This document shows positions 55,807 to 64,000 of a stretch of DNA of 64,000 bases, piece by piece. Source of the DNA: Candidatus Rokuibacteriota bacterium (lineage in GTDB: Bacteria > Methylomirabilota > Methylomirabilia > Rokubacteriales > CSP1-6); NCBI GenBank assembly GCA_003220265.1, contig QHRW01000108.1, positions 28,944 to 92,943 of the forward strand, written 5' to 3'. The notes below the pieces were generated by a model. That model did not search any database. It was not told the origin of the DNA and saw nothing but the letters and a program-made list of their open reading frames with translations. The translations under genes were made by a program, and so were the position numbers. How positions within the stretch are numbered: the stretch's first letter is position 1; every line of letters starts with the position of its first letter.

Positions 55807-57540
55807 ACTAAGCCATCGCTCCATCTTCGCTTCCAGCGCGTCGAGCGGCATCGCCCCGTCGCGCAGCAGCTCGTCGTGGAACGCCCGCACGTCGAACGAC
55901 GATCCCAGCGCGGCCTCGGCCTTCCGGCGCAGGGCCAGGATCCTGAGCTGGCCGATCTTGTAGCCGAGCGCCTGCCCGGGCCACGCCATGTACCGCTCGA
56001 CCTCGCGCTCGCTGTCCGCGGTCGACCCGCCGAGGTGGCCGAGGTACTGGATCGCCTGCTCGCGCGTCCAGCCCTTGGCGTGAAGGCCGGTGTCCACGAC
56101 CAGCCGCATCGCGCGGAACAGCTCGCCCCCCAGCATGCCGAGGTGGTCCCAGCGGTTGGAATAGACGCCCAGCTCGACGCCGAGGCTCTCGGCGTAGAGC
56201 GCCCAGCCCTCGGTGAACGCCACGTACGAGCCGAAGCGCCGGAAGCCCGGCAGCGAGGTGTTCTCGCGCTGCAGCGCGATTTGCAGGTGATGGCCGGGGA
56301 CGGTCTCGTGCAGGTAGAGACTGCGGTACACGCCGGCGCCGCCGGGACTGCGGACGTCGGCGCTGTTCAGGTAGAACACGCCGGCGCGCGTGCCGTCGGG
56401 CGACGGCGACTCGTAGCTCGAGGGCATCGAGCGCTCGCGGAAGGCCTCGATCGGGCGGATCTCGAAGCCCGCCTTCGGCAGCCGGCCGAACAGGCGCGGC
56501 AGCGCGGCATCCACGTCGGCTCGCAGGAGAGCGTAGCCCTGCAGCAGGTCGTCGATGGTGCGATGGCGCGGCGGCGGCGACTCGCCGGCGGCGGCGATCT
56601 CCGCGCGCAGCGTGCTCATGGCGGCGCGGATGCGCGTCACCTCGGACAGGCCGACGACGTGGATCTCGTCCGGCGTCAGACTCGTCGTGGTCGCGAAGCG
56701 GACGGTGCTGGCGTACCACGCGCGGCCGTCGGGCAGGGCGCCGAAGCCGTCGGTGGTGCGGCAGCGCGGCAGGTACTCGGTGGCGATGAACGCACGCAGC
56801 CGCCGGTAGGCCGGCACGATCTTGTGCTGGATGGCGTCGACGTACTGCGCCGTCAACCGGCGGCGTGTCTCGCCGTCGATCGAGGGCGGGAAGTTCCGCA
56901 GGGGCTCGTAGAACACGCTCGTCTCGGGGTCGTCCACGATCTGCGCGTCGAGCTGCGGCAGCACGCGCTCCATGAGCACGCGCGGCTGCGTGATGCCGCG
57001 CTCGAGGCCCTCACGCATGTTCGCGACGGCGGTGTCCATCCAGGTGACGAAGCCGTCGATCCGCCCCAGGAAGTCCTCGTAGTTGCGCGTCGTCTTGAAC
57101 GGGTGCTGGCCGCGCCCGGCGCCCATGATGGGAAAGCGGCTCGGCCAGGTGAAGCCCCCCTGGTTGACCGGCAGCAGGTGCCACGGGAACTGGAAGCCGG
57201 TGACGCACGTGTCGAGCCGGAAGGCGAAGACGTCGTACGTCACGCGCTCGCCGTCGCCGAGCGCCGCGGCATCGACGCGCCGGAGGCCGTCGCGGTAGCG
57301 CGTGCAGATCGCCAGCATGCCGGTCCGCCAGGCCTCGCCGATGTCGTTGGCGAGCACGCGGTCGTATGCGCGCAGCCGCTGCTCGCTGGCCGTGAACGGG
57401 TAGTATGGCGTGACCTCGCGCTCGTAGCCGCGGACGAGATCGGCCAGCGCCGGCGCCGCCGCCGGGCGGGCCCCAGTCTGGCAGCCGACGGCCAGCCACG
57501 CGAGCGCCCCCAGCCCGAGCCACCACAGGATCCGCCTCAT
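55792..57540 (-). CDS. DUF885 lipoprotein, putative metallo-hydrolase
   Basis: A 582-residue protein. A lipobox signal peptide (LGALAWLAVGC) marks it as an outer-envelope lipoprotein. The DUF885 metal motif YLHETVPGHHLQIALQRE (H411, E412, H416, H417) and the downstream FTEGWALYAESLGVELG are intact, so a zinc-dependent peptidase-like activity is expected. ATG 57540 has GGAGG 8 nt upstream; GTG 57543 is adjacent. Its 3' end lies in repeat copy B. Confidence 0.82.
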   Translation of the reverse strand: MRRILWWLGLGALAWLAVGCQTGARPAAAPALADLVRGYEREVTPYYPFTASEQRLRAYDRVLANDIGEAWRTGMLAICTRYRDGLRRVDAAALGDGERVTYDVFAFRLDTCVTGFQFPWHLLPVNQGGFTWPSRFPIMGAGRGQHPFKTTRNYEDFLGRIDGFVTWMDTAVANMREGLERGITQPRVLMERVLPQLDAQIVDDPETSVFYEPLRNFPPSIDGETRRRLTAQYVDAIQHKIVPAYRRLRAFIATEYLPRCRTTDGFGALPDGRAWYASTVRFATTTSLTPDEIHVVGLSEVTRIRAAMSTLRAEIAAAGESPPPRHRTIDDLLQGYALLRADVDAALPRLFGRLPKAGFEIRPIEAFRERSMPSSYESPSPDGTRAGVFYLNSADVRSPGGAGVYRSLYLHETVPGHHLQIALQRENTSLPGFRRFGSYVAFTEGWALYAESLGVELGVYSNRWDHLGMLGGELFRAMRLVVDTGLHAKGWTREQAIQYLGHLGGSTADSEREVERYMAWPGQALGYKIGQLRILALRRKAEAALGSSFDVRAFHDELLRDGAMPLDALEAKMERWLSRRGP

Positions 57541-57558
57541 CACGCGCGCCTCCGTCGT

Positions 57559-57587
57559 TTGACCGCCCCGGTGGCGACGATTATAGT
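57559..57587 (+). promoter_or_regulatory. Near-consensus sigma-70 promoter, leaderless SDR gene
   Basis: TTGACC (57559-57564), 17-bp spacer, TATAGT (57582-57587), then 9 nt to the GTG start at 57597. The transcript start falls within ~2 nt of the start codon; no Shine-Dalgarno site exists (cgcgcccac). Confidence 0.6.
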
Positions 57588-57596
57588 CGCGCCCAC

Positions 57597-58397
57597 GTGA
57601 AGCTCGCCGACAAGGTCGCGATCGTGACCGGCACCAGCCCCAACATCGGCGGCGGCATCGCCGAGGGGCTCGCCGAGGAGGGCGCGCGCGTCGTCTGCGT
57701 GGACGTGGCCGCCGACAACGCGCAGCAGTGCGCGGAGGCGATCCGGGGGCGCGGCGGGCAGGCCCTCGGCCTCGTGTGCGACGTCACCGACGAGCGCCAG
57801 GTGGAGGCGATGGTCGTGCAAGCGCGCGCGGCCTACGGTGCCGTGGACGTGCTGGTGAACAACGCCGGCATCCTCGGCGGCCACAGCGTGCTCGACATGC
57901 CGCTCGAGCGCTGGACGCGCCAGCTCGCCGTGAACCTCACCGGCACCTTTCTCTGCACCAAGCACGTCGCCCGCCTCATGGTGGAGCGGGGCACGCGCGG
58001 CAGCATCATCGTGATCGTGTCCACGGCCGGCCATCAGGGCCAGGCCGGCAACATCGGCTACTGCACGAGCAAGAGCGGGCTGCTCAACTTCACGCGGGCC
58101 GCCGCCATGGACCTGGTGCGCCACGGCATCCGCGTCAACAGCCTCACGCCGACGGCGACCGACGTGGAGGAAGGCGACACGCGCGCCGTGGCGTGGGGCC
58201 GGGCCCGGCCCGAGCGGGGCGGGCGCGTGCTGGACTTCGCCCGGATGCTGCCGATGGACCATCTGCCGAGCCCGCGCCACTACGCGCGCGCTGCCGTGTT
58301 CCTGGCCTCCGACGAGTCGGAGATGATCACCGGGATCGACCTGCGCGTGGACGGCGGCGCCGTCGCCAAGTACTGGCCGTGGATCCCGCACGCGTGA
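57597..58397 (+). CDS. Short-chain dehydrogenase/reductase
   Basis: A 266-residue classical SDR. Cofactor motif VTGTSPNIGGGIAEGLAEEG, VLVNNAGILGG, catalytic Ser in VIVSTAGHQGQAG, Tyr-Lys in IGYCTSKSGLLN, and a C-terminal ITGIDLRVDGGAVAKYWPW. Acidic D at the end of beta-2 (VVCVDVAADN) favours NAD over NADP. GTG 57597 start. Substrate unknown. Confidence 0.83.
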   Translation: MKLADKVAIVTGTSPNIGGGIAEGLAEEGARVVCVDVAADNAQQCAEAIRGRGGQALGLVCDVTDERQVEAMVVQARAAYGAVDVLVNNAGILGGHSVLDMPLERWTRQLAVNLTGTFLCTKHVARLMVERGTRGSIIVIVSTAGHQGQAGNIGYCTSKSGLLNFTRAAAMDLVRHGIRVNSLTPTATDVEEGDTRAVAWGRARPERGGRVLDFARMLPMDHLPSPRHYARAAVFLASDESEMITGIDLRVDGGAVAKYWPWIPHA

Positions 58398-58406
58398 GGG
58401 CTGGAG

Positions 58407-58412
58407 TACACT
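58407..58412 (+). promoter_or_regulatory. -10 element directly before the cupin gene
   Basis: TACACT, exactly 7 nt before ATG 58420 (spacer cccggcc), the same geometry as at 27275 and 43403. Confidence 0.42.
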
Positions 58413-58419
58413 CCCGGCC

Positions 58420-59388
58420 ATGAGCACACTGACGACCGCGACCGCTCGCGACGCCTTCATCGGGAGCCTCACGGCCGCGGGCCTCGACGCGCCCTGGATG
58501 GAACCGGGCCCGCTCATCCGTCCCAAGGCCTCGGCGATGCAGGCGCGCGTCTGGCGCTGGGCGGACATCGAGCCGCTCGTGCGGCGCACGCCGGAGTTCA
58601 TGGCGCCCGGCCGCGGCGCCGAGCGGCGCATCGTGCGCCTGGACAACCCCGGCGTGCCCGAGCGCACCGCCGGCCACACGATCTCCATCGCCGTCCAGTA
58701 CCTGCTGCCGGGCGAGGTCGCGCCCGCGCATCGCCACACGCCGAACGCGGTGCGCTTCATGCTCCACGGCGAGGGCGCCTACACGACGATCGAGGGCGAC
58801 AAGTTCGTGATGCGCCGCGGCGACCTGGTGGTGACGCCGAGCATGACGTGGCACGACCACGGCAACGAGGGGCGCGAGCCGGTGATCTGGACCGACGGCC
58901 TCGACTCGCCCGTGGTGCGCTATCTCGAGAACCTCGCGATGGATCCCTACGAGGGCGAGATCCAGCCGGTCCGCACCGGCCCGCCCGCGCGTCATCTGCA
59001 CTATCGGTGGGAGACGGCCTATGCCGAGCTGATGCGCCGCTCGGCCGGCGCCGCCGACCCCTTCGACGACGTGCTCATGGAGTACCTCGACCCGGCCACC
59101 GGCCGCTCGGTGGTGCCCGCGCTCGGCTGCTATCTGCAGATGCTGCGGCCCGGCGTGCGCACGCGCGCCCATCGCGAGACGTCGAGCGCGGTCTATCACG
59201 TGGTGGCGGGCGCCGGCGCCACGCTGATCGACGGCGTGCGCCACGCCTGGGGCGAGGGCGACTTCTTCGCCATCCCGCCACGCGCGCTGCATGCGCACGT
59301 CAACGATGGCGGCGCGCCCGCGATTCTCTACTCCGTGCAGGACGTCCCGCTGCTGAAGGCGCTGGGGTTCTACCGCGTCGAGGCGTGA
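58420..59388 (+). CDS. Cupin dioxygenase, gentisate 1,2-dioxygenase-like
   Basis: A 322-residue bicupin. The first cupin has AVQYLLPGEVAPAHRHTPNA then GDLVVTPSMTWHDHGNEG, supplying the iron histidines; the second has PGVRTRAHRETSSAVYHVV and WGEGDFFAIPPRALHAHVND. This is the gentisate / 1-hydroxy-2-naphthoate dioxygenase layout, cleaving a hydroxylated aromatic ring beside the carboxyl. It fits with the Rieske oxygenase and acyl-CoA genes nearby. Convergent with, and overlapping by 19 nt, the next gene. Confidence 0.8.
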   Translation: MSTLTTATARDAFIGSLTAAGLDAPWMEPGPLIRPKASAMQARVWRWADIEPLVRRTPEFMAPGRGAERRIVRLDNPGVPERTAGHTISIAVQYLLPGEVAPAHRHTPNAVRFMLHGEGAYTTIEGDKFVMRRGDLVVTPSMTWHDHGNEGREPVIWTDGLDSPVVRYLENLAMDPYEGEIQPVRTGPPARHLHYRWETAYAELMRRSAGAADPFDDVLMEYLDPATGRSVVPALGCYLQMLRPGVRTRAHRETSSAVYHVVAGAGATLIDGVRHAWGEGDFFAIPPRALHAHVNDGGAPAILYSVQDVPLLKALGFYRVEA

Positions 59389-60338
59389 GTGTCCGCCGCC
59401 GCGGTCTGCAGACGGTCCACCGTCTGCAGGGCGGCCCGGACGGACAGGTGGGCGGGCACGGCGAGATTCAGCGAGTGCGCCGCACCCGGCACGCCGATGC
59501 GCTCGACGAAGAGACGTGAGTTCAGCAGCCCGAAACAATCGAGCTGCCCGATGAGCTGGTACAGCTCGGCGTAGTCCGGCGGAAACCGGATCACGGCCCC
59601 CAGGGTCACGATGCAGAGCGCCGGATGGATGGGCGTGCCGGTGTTACGAGAGTGCTCGAGCCATCCCTCGAGCGCGTTCTCGATGCTGTAGTTGCCCTTG
59701 CTGTGACCCACCAGCCGCCTGATCCGCCCGCCGAGCTTCAGTAGCAGATAGAGCAGCGTCGCGGAGTCCGGGCTGCCGTAGATGAAATGGTCCGTGTCCA
59801 CGCCCGCCGAGACGAACCGCTGTTTCATGTCTCGGTGCGTCGACTCGTCGCGGACGTGGTCCCGGAGGTCGTAGGCGTCGAACAGGACCGCGAGCGTCTC
59901 GCGCAGGGCGTTGCGCGCGCCGAACACGAACCAGCCGCCGAGCGCTTCGCTGAGCACGTCGGACATCCCGAGTCCCGACACGATGCCGGCCACGGGGCGG
60001 CCGAGATGGTCGGCGACGTCGCGGGCGAGCGCCGCTGTGCCCAGCGCCGAGCTGCCGACGCCGGCGATGACGACGGTGTCCACGGCGACGCCGCCGGGCG
60101 TCTCCTGCTCCTGGACGAAGTCGACCGGCGCGAAGCGCCGGATCGGCTCCTCGGAGGCGCCCGGGTGGACGACGAGCACGGCACCTTCCGGTGCGGCGTG
60201 AGCGGCCAGCCCCGCTCGCTCGCCGGACGACAGCGCGCCGACGTCGTAGAAGACCTCGTCGAGCGTCGTGTTGAACGTCCGCCATGCCGCGACCGATGCT
60301 CGGCGCGGGAGCTCCCAGGCGTGGGGAGGGCTCACCAT
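59370..60338 (-). CDS. Putative alpha/beta-hydrolase-like protein of unknown function
   Basis: A 322-residue protein. A nucleophile-elbow-like VGHSKGNYSIENAL (GxSxG) and an earlier VVIAGVGSSALGTAALA segment suggest a serine hydrolase, but the order of elements is unusual and no other family motif is clear. There is no signal peptide or membrane helix. ATG 60338 overlaps the stop of the preceding membrane-protein gene by 7 nt. I do not recognise a named family with confidence. Confidence 0.5.
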   Translation of the reverse strand: MVSPPHAWELPRRASVAAWRTFNTTLDEVFYDVGALSSGERAGLAAHAAPEGAVLVVHPGASEEPIRRFAPVDFVQEQETPGGVAVDTVVIAGVGSSALGTAALARDVADHLGRPVAGIVSGLGMSDVLSEALGGWFVFGARNALRETLAVLFDAYDLRDHVRDESTHRDMKQRFVSAGVDTDHFIYGSPDSATLLYLLLKLGGRIRRLVGHSKGNYSIENALEGWLEHSRNTGTPIHPALCIVTLGAVIRFPPDYAELYQLIGQLDCFGLLNSRLFVERIGVPGAAHSLNLAVPAHLSVRAALQTVDRLQTAAADTHASTR

Positions 60339-60880
60339 CGCGATTTGATTCCCCAGCAACCGGACTCGCGGCGGCCGCTGAAAACGTCGTTCCAGTCGAG
60401 CCGTCCCCACGCGGGAAACTGAAAGGCCCCGTCGTTCAGGATCGCTTCCTCGTAGGGCTGGGCCGGCACGAATGTCTTGCCGTTACGATCGGCGTGGCGC
60501 ACCTTCTTGCCGTTCGAGTCGAGCTCCATGTACACCGCGTGGTGCTTCCCGTCCTGCCACGACACGCGAACGACGTAATAGCGCATCCTCGACTGTTTGA
60601 TTCCGGTCTTCGCGTCCTTGACCGGGAAAGCGAGCTTGGCGACGGGGCCGACCAGCCGCTTGCCGATGATGGGCCAGAGCTGCTGAAGCACGGTAGTGGC
60701 GACGATGGCGCCGCTGGCCAGCAGGGCGAGTGTCACGAAGCCCCGGTACGCCGTCGTGAGGACGTCGAGACCGGGCTGGTGGGCCATCGACTCGGGCAGC
60801 ATCAGGACCACGGCGGCCACGATGAAGACGGCGCCGGCGTACCTGGTGGCCAGGTACCAGAGCCTGAGGAGCGAGTCCAT
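60332..60880 (-). CDS. Two-helix membrane protein of unknown function
   Basis: A 182-residue protein with two N-terminal membrane helices (YAGAVFIVAAVVLMLP at ~14-30; FVTLALLASGAIVATTVLQQL at ~48-70). A soluble C-terminal domain contains MRYYVVRVSWQDGKHHAVYM and ends in a Trp-rich tail. It is co-directional with the GxSxG protein and overlaps it. No family recognised. Confidence 0.5.
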   Translation of the reverse strand: MDSLLRLWYLATRYAGAVFIVAAVVLMLPESMAHQPGLDVLTTAYRGFVTLALLASGAIVATTVLQQLWPIIGKRLVGPVAKLAFPVKDAKTGIKQSRMRYYVVRVSWQDGKHHAVYMELDSNGKKVRHADRNGKTFVPAQPYEEAILNDGAFQFPAWGRLDWNDVFSGRRESGCWGIKSRW

Positions 60881-60890
60881 CAGCTCCGAC

Positions 60891-62033
60891 TCAGGCGATG
60901 GCGCCCGAGGCCCGCAACGCTTCGAGCGCCGAGCCGTCGTAACCGAGAAGGGCGCCGAGGACTTCGTCCGTGTGCTGGCCCGGCGTCGGCACCGTGCCCA
61001 CGCGCGCGGGCGTCTTCGAGAGCTTGATCGTCGCGCCGGGCAGGTACATCTCGCCGGCCACGGCGTCGTCGCGCTTGACCAGCATCTCGCGCTCCCACAG
61101 GTGCGGGTCCTTGGCCACCTCCGGGATGGTGCGCACCGGCGCCACCGGGATGCCGGCCGCCAGCAGCTCCTTCACGATGTCCTCCACGCTGTGCGCGGCG
61201 CACCACGCCTCGATCTTCGCGCGACGCTCGCCCGCCGGCGAGCTGCCCGCCAGCGGCGTGTCGTCGGCGGGGCCGCCGACGATCTTCATCAGGCGCCCGG
61301 CCATGTCGCGCCCGGCGGCGGCGATCACGACCCAGCCGTCCCTGGCTTTGTACGGCGGCCGGCCACCCTCGCCGCCTTCCGCGCCCGTCGCGAGGTAGTA
61401 CGACGTGGGGATCTCCACCATCGTGAGCGCGGAGTCGAGCAGGCAGACATCGACGACCTGGCCCTCGCCCGTGCGCTCGCGATGGCGGAGCGCGGCCAGC
61501 GTGCCGATGGTCGCGTGCAGCGCGGTGTAGCGATCGACCACCGACGACGCCGTCCCGATCGGATGACCGTCGAGCTGGCCCGTCAGCGTCATGAGGCCGC
61601 CCATCGCCTGGCCGAGCGAGTCGAAGGCGGGGCGGTCGCGATAGGGGCCGTACTGGCCGAAGCCCGAGACCGAGACCAGGATGATGCCGGCGTTGAGCGC
61701 GCGCAGCCGCTCGTAGTCGAAGCCCATCGCCTTCATCACGCCGGGCCGGAAGTTCTCCAGCACGACGTCGGCCTTCGGCACCAGCGCCGCGAAGACCTCC
61801 TTGCCCCCGGGATGTCGGAGGTCCAGGCACACGCTCTTCTTGCCGCGGTTGTAGACGGAGAAGTAGACGCTCTGGCCGCGGACCATCGGCGGGTGACGCC
61901 GCGTCTCCTCGCCGCCGGGCGGCTCGATCTTGATGACGTCGGCGCCGAGATCGCTCAGCAGCATCCCGCCGCGCGGCCCCGCCTGGAACCGCGCCAGCTC
62001 CAGCACCCGGACGCCGTCGAGCGCGCCGCTCAT
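60891..62033 (-). CDS. CaiB/BaiF-family (family III) CoA-transferase
   Basis: A 380-residue CoA-transferase. Features are GVRVLELARFQAGPRGGMLL, SDLGADVIKIEPPGGEETR, YFSVYNRGKKSVCLDLRHP with downstream VVLENFRPGVMKAMGF, and FDSLGQAMGGLMTLTG. The catalytic Asp sits in the SLGQAMGG-to-YTALHATIGTL region. It moves CoA between organic acids. The start overlaps the LLM oxidoreductase stop by 4 nt (ATGA), forming a catabolic operon with the hydrolase upstream. Confidence 0.85.
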   Translation of the reverse strand: MSGALDGVRVLELARFQAGPRGGMLLSDLGADVIKIEPPGGEETRRHPPMVRGQSVYFSVYNRGKKSVCLDLRHPGGKEVFAALVPKADVVLENFRPGVMKAMGFDYERLRALNAGIILVSVSGFGQYGPYRDRPAFDSLGQAMGGLMTLTGQLDGHPIGTASSVVDRYTALHATIGTLAALRHRERTGEGQVVDVCLLDSALTMVEIPTSYYLATGAEGGEGGRPPYKARDGWVVIAAAGRDMAGRLMKIVGGPADDTPLAGSSPAGERRAKIEAWCAAHSVEDIVKELLAAGIPVAPVRTIPEVAKDPHLWEREMLVKRDDAVAGEMYLPGATIKLSKTPARVGTVPTPGQHTDEVLGALLGYDGSALEALRASGAIA

Positions 62034-63160
62034 AGCGGCGTCACCGCGGGAATGACCTTGGCGCCCATCAGCTCGATCGAGTGCATCGTGGTCGGATGGT
62101 CCATGCGTGACTCCTGCGCCTCCAGCAGCAAGTGGCCGATGCCGAGCTCGCGCTGCACGAGGGCGAAGCCCTCGGCGACCTCGTCCGGCGTGCCGGCGAT
62201 GATGAAGCGCTCGGCCAGGAGCTCCTCGTAGCTCATCCCCGCCAGCGAGCGTGGCCGCGCCTTGAGCGCGAACTGCTTGCCCGCGCGCGAGCGCATGCCG
62301 ACGGGTGAGAACCACTCGACGGGGCCGCGCAGCGTGGGGCCCATGCGCCAGACGAAGTGGCGACCGGCTTCCAGCGCCTTCGCCTTCGTGTCGGCGGTGA
62401 CGGCGCAGATCAGGAAGCCGAGATTGTCGGGCGTGACCGTGCGGCCCGCCTCCGCCGCGCCCTGGCGGTAGAACTCGAACAGCTCGCGCGCGATGTCGAA
62501 CGGCACCAGGAACGGCACGTACGTGTAGCCACGCTGGCCGGCCCAGATCGCGGTCTCCGGGCTGGCGGTGCCGGGAATCCAGATGGGCGGGTGCGGCTGC
62601 TGCAGCGGCAGGCACCACGGGTTCACGTGACGGAAGTGGTAGTGGCGGCCCTCCCAGCGGAAGGGCCCGGGCTCGGTCCAGCACTTCAAGATGAGGTCGT
62701 GGCACTCCTCGAAGCGCTCGCGGTTGTGCACGGGATTCGCATTGGCCCACCACTGCTCCACGCCCACGCCGCGCACGAAACCGGAGAGCACCCGCCCGCC
62801 CGAGATCAGATCGGCCATGGCGATCTGCTCGGCCATCCGCACCGGGTTGTCCTCGATCGGGAGAATATTGCCGAGCAGGAGGAGCTTGGCGCGGCTGGTG
62901 GTGCGCGCGAGCACGGCCGCCGTCATGTTGGCGCCCACGTTCACGCAGGAGGGCGTGGAGTGGTGCTCGTTGATCATGAGGCCGTCGAAGCCGACCTGAT
63001 CCGCGAGCTCGTACTCCTCGAGGTAGCGCCGGTAGTTGGCCGCGGCCTTCTGTCGGTCGAAGAACCGATTGGGGAATGCCAGGCGGAGGGAGGGATACTT
63101 GGCGCCCTCCTCGTCGGGGTACTCGTGATGCGGCATCTCGCTGAAGTAGTAGAGCTTCAT
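62030..63160 (-). CDS. LLM-class flavin-dependent oxidoreductase
   Basis: A 376-residue luciferase-like monooxygenase fold protein. It has VGFDGLMINEHHSTPSCVNV (bacterial luciferase signature), KLLLLGNILPIEDNPVRMAE, GRVLSGFVRGVGVEQWWAN and IWIPGTASPETAIWAGQRGY. It uses FMN or F420 to oxidise a small organic substrate. It lies between an alpha/beta hydrolase and a CoA-transferase. Confidence 0.85.
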   Translation of the reverse strand: MKLYYFSEMPHHEYPDEEGAKYPSLRLAFPNRFFDRQKAAANYRRYLEEYELADQVGFDGLMINEHHSTPSCVNVGANMTAAVLARTTSRAKLLLLGNILPIEDNPVRMAEQIAMADLISGGRVLSGFVRGVGVEQWWANANPVHNRERFEECHDLILKCWTEPGPFRWEGRHYHFRHVNPWCLPLQQPHPPIWIPGTASPETAIWAGQRGYTYVPFLVPFDIARELFEFYRQGAAEAGRTVTPDNLGFLICAVTADTKAKALEAGRHFVWRMGPTLRGPVEWFSPVGMRSRAGKQFALKARPRSLAGMSYEELLAERFIIAGTPDEVAEGFALVQRELGIGHLLLEAQESRMDHPTTMHSIELMGAKVIPAVTPL

Positions 63161-63163
63161 CGC

Positions 63164-63952
63164 CTACGCCGCGCCTCCGAGGAAGTCCAGCACCAGGCGC
63201 GCGAAGGCCTCCGGATGCTCGATCGGCGGCAGGTGGCCGCACCGCTCGAGCACCGTCAGCGTCGCGTCGGGCAGCGCGCGCCGATACTGCTCGCCGCACT
63301 CGACGGGCACGATGCGATCCTCGCGGCCCCACACGATCAGCGTCGGATTGGTCACGCGCGGCAGGAACTGCGCGAGCCGGGGATTGTGCATGTACGGCTT
63401 CCACGCGAGGCGGGCGGTCATCTCGCGGTTGCGGTCGGCCATCTCGAGATCGGCCGGCGCCGGCGGACGACCGAAGAGCTGCGGCCACTCGGGCACCGTC
63501 GCCGGGTCGTGGACGATCAGGTCGCGCAGTTGCGCATCGGAGTGGAAGAAGACGTCGAGGATCTCACCGGTCTCCGGCTTGAGGCCGGTCGGTGCCACCA
63601 GCACGAGGCGACCGATCGAGCCGGGGCTCATCGTGGCCATCTCCGCGGCCGTCCAGCCGCCGATCGAGTGGCCGAGCACGTGGGGCCGCCCCAGGCCGGC
63701 CGCCTCGATGAGCCAGAGGTGGAAGCGCGCGAGGTCGTCCACCCCCTCCATCCACTCGGCGTCGCCGGAGGCGCCGAAGCCGGGGTGCGTCGGCGCCCAG
63801 ACCGTGTAGTGCTCCGCGACCCGCTCGATCCACTGCAGCCAGCCGCGGTTGGCCCCCGCCCCGTGGAGCACCAGGAGCGGCGCGCCCCGGCCCCCGACCC
63901 AGGCATGGACGTCGATGCCGCCGACGGAGATCCGCTCCTCACGGGGTTGCAT
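63164..63952 (-). CDS. Alpha/beta hydrolase
   Basis: A 262-residue serine hydrolase. Oxyanion region LLVLHGAGANRGWLQWIERV, nucleophile elbow VLGHSIGGWTAAEMATMSP (Ser in GHSIG), acid in WGREDRIVPVE and catalytic His in LERCGHLPPIEHPEAF. First gene of the hydrolase-LLM-CoA transferase run. Similar to meta-cleavage-product hydrolases; substrate unknown. The start sits 7 nt after a CATAAT -10 element. Confidence 0.85.
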   Translation of the reverse strand: MQPREERISVGGIDVHAWVGGRGAPLLVLHGAGANRGWLQWIERVAEHYTVWAPTHPGFGASGDAEWMEGVDDLARFHLWLIEAAGLGRPHVLGHSIGGWTAAEMATMSPGSIGRLVLVAPTGLKPETGEILDVFFHSDAQLRDLIVHDPATVPEWPQLFGRPPAPADLEMADRNREMTARLAWKPYMHNPRLAQFLPRVTNPTLIVWGREDRIVPVECGEQYRRALPDATLTVLERCGHLPPIEHPEAFARLVLDFLGGAA

Positions 63953-63959
63953 GCGGCGT

Positions 63960-63965
63960 ATTATG
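63960..63965 (-). promoter_or_regulatory. -10 element directly before the alpha/beta hydrolase gene
   Basis: Reverse-strand CATAAT ends 7 nt before ATG 63952 (spacer acgccgc), again the leaderless geometry. Confidence 0.42.
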
Positions 63966-64000
63966 CACCTGCTGTCCGGGCGAGTCGGCCTCTAACCCCT

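Overview
This window is a GC-rich bacterial chromosome segment carrying about 58 recognisable protein genes. No tRNA, rRNA, IS element, CRISPR array or prophage was seen. The gene content suits a soil or sediment lineage such as Candidatus Rokubacteria / Methylomirabilota: dipeptide-type ABC transport, a CaiB-type CoA transferase next to a luciferase-like flavin oxidoreductase, glcDEF, an orphan CoxL-type molybdoenzyme, many multidomain kinases and diguanylate cyclases, and selenocysteine-containing gene families. That assignment is inference; no marker gene is present.

Layout. 0-7.8 kb: the start of an amidase with its small AtzG-like partner, a NYN/LOTUS RNA-binding protein, a JmjC/cupin oxygenase overlapping a membrane diguanylate cyclase, and a dipeptide-type ABC operon read leftward. 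8-12.6 kb: a GH63-like glucosidase, class I fructose-bisphosphate aldolase and glucokinase. 12.6-27.2 kb: a signalling island (two large histidine kinases, a lone receiver, an HD-GYP response regulator, an NtrC-type activator, a divergent GAF-GGDEF protein) interspersed with an acetyltransferase, a secreted protein, tandem methyltransferases and a protein with a degenerate nuclease-like domain. 27-35 kb: an AceE-like E1 enzyme behind an Arg-rich micro-ORF, UdgX uracil-DNA glycosylase, glcDEF and moaB. 35-45.9 kb: an HtrA protease, a D-2-hydroxyacid dehydrogenase, a six-copy 66-bp hairpin array, a rhodanese-MoeB gene interrupted by UGA, rmlA / rmlC-like / rmlB, a catalytically dead HtrA paralogue, an HD phosphohydrolase and two DinB proteins. 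46-64 kb: divergent queC/yhhQ, glutaryl-CoA dehydrogenase, a receiver protein with a vestigial kinase dimerisation domain, a cyclase-family hydrolase, a TPR protein, the CoxL-type subunit, a GrdB-like gene interrupted by UGA, a Rieske oxygenase, a DUF885 lipoprotein, an SDR, a gentisate-dioxygenase-like cupin and a leftward run ending in a CoA transferase, an LLM oxidoreductase and an alpha/beta hydrolase.

The most important result is two genes split by an in-frame UGA that should be read as selenoproteins. One is rhodanese-MoeB (38478-39692, minus), with UGA at the position of the conserved MoeB/ThiF cysteine. The other is a GrdB-like protein (53211-54404, plus), with UGA in a UxxC redox motif. 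In both, reading continues in frame into conserved family sequence, and a perfect 7-bp stem with a G-containing small apical loop lies about 19-21 nt downstream, as expected of a bacterial SECIS.

Two other themes recur. A double-hairpin intergenic repeat occurs three times, plus a short variant, and is fused to gene ends. Many genes have a TANNNT -10 element only about 7-12 nt before the start codon, which suggests widespread leaderless transcription. The molybdenum cofactor genes (moaB, Sec-moeB) and the molybdoenzyme subunit lie in the same window, so selenium and molybdenum chemistry may be linked here.
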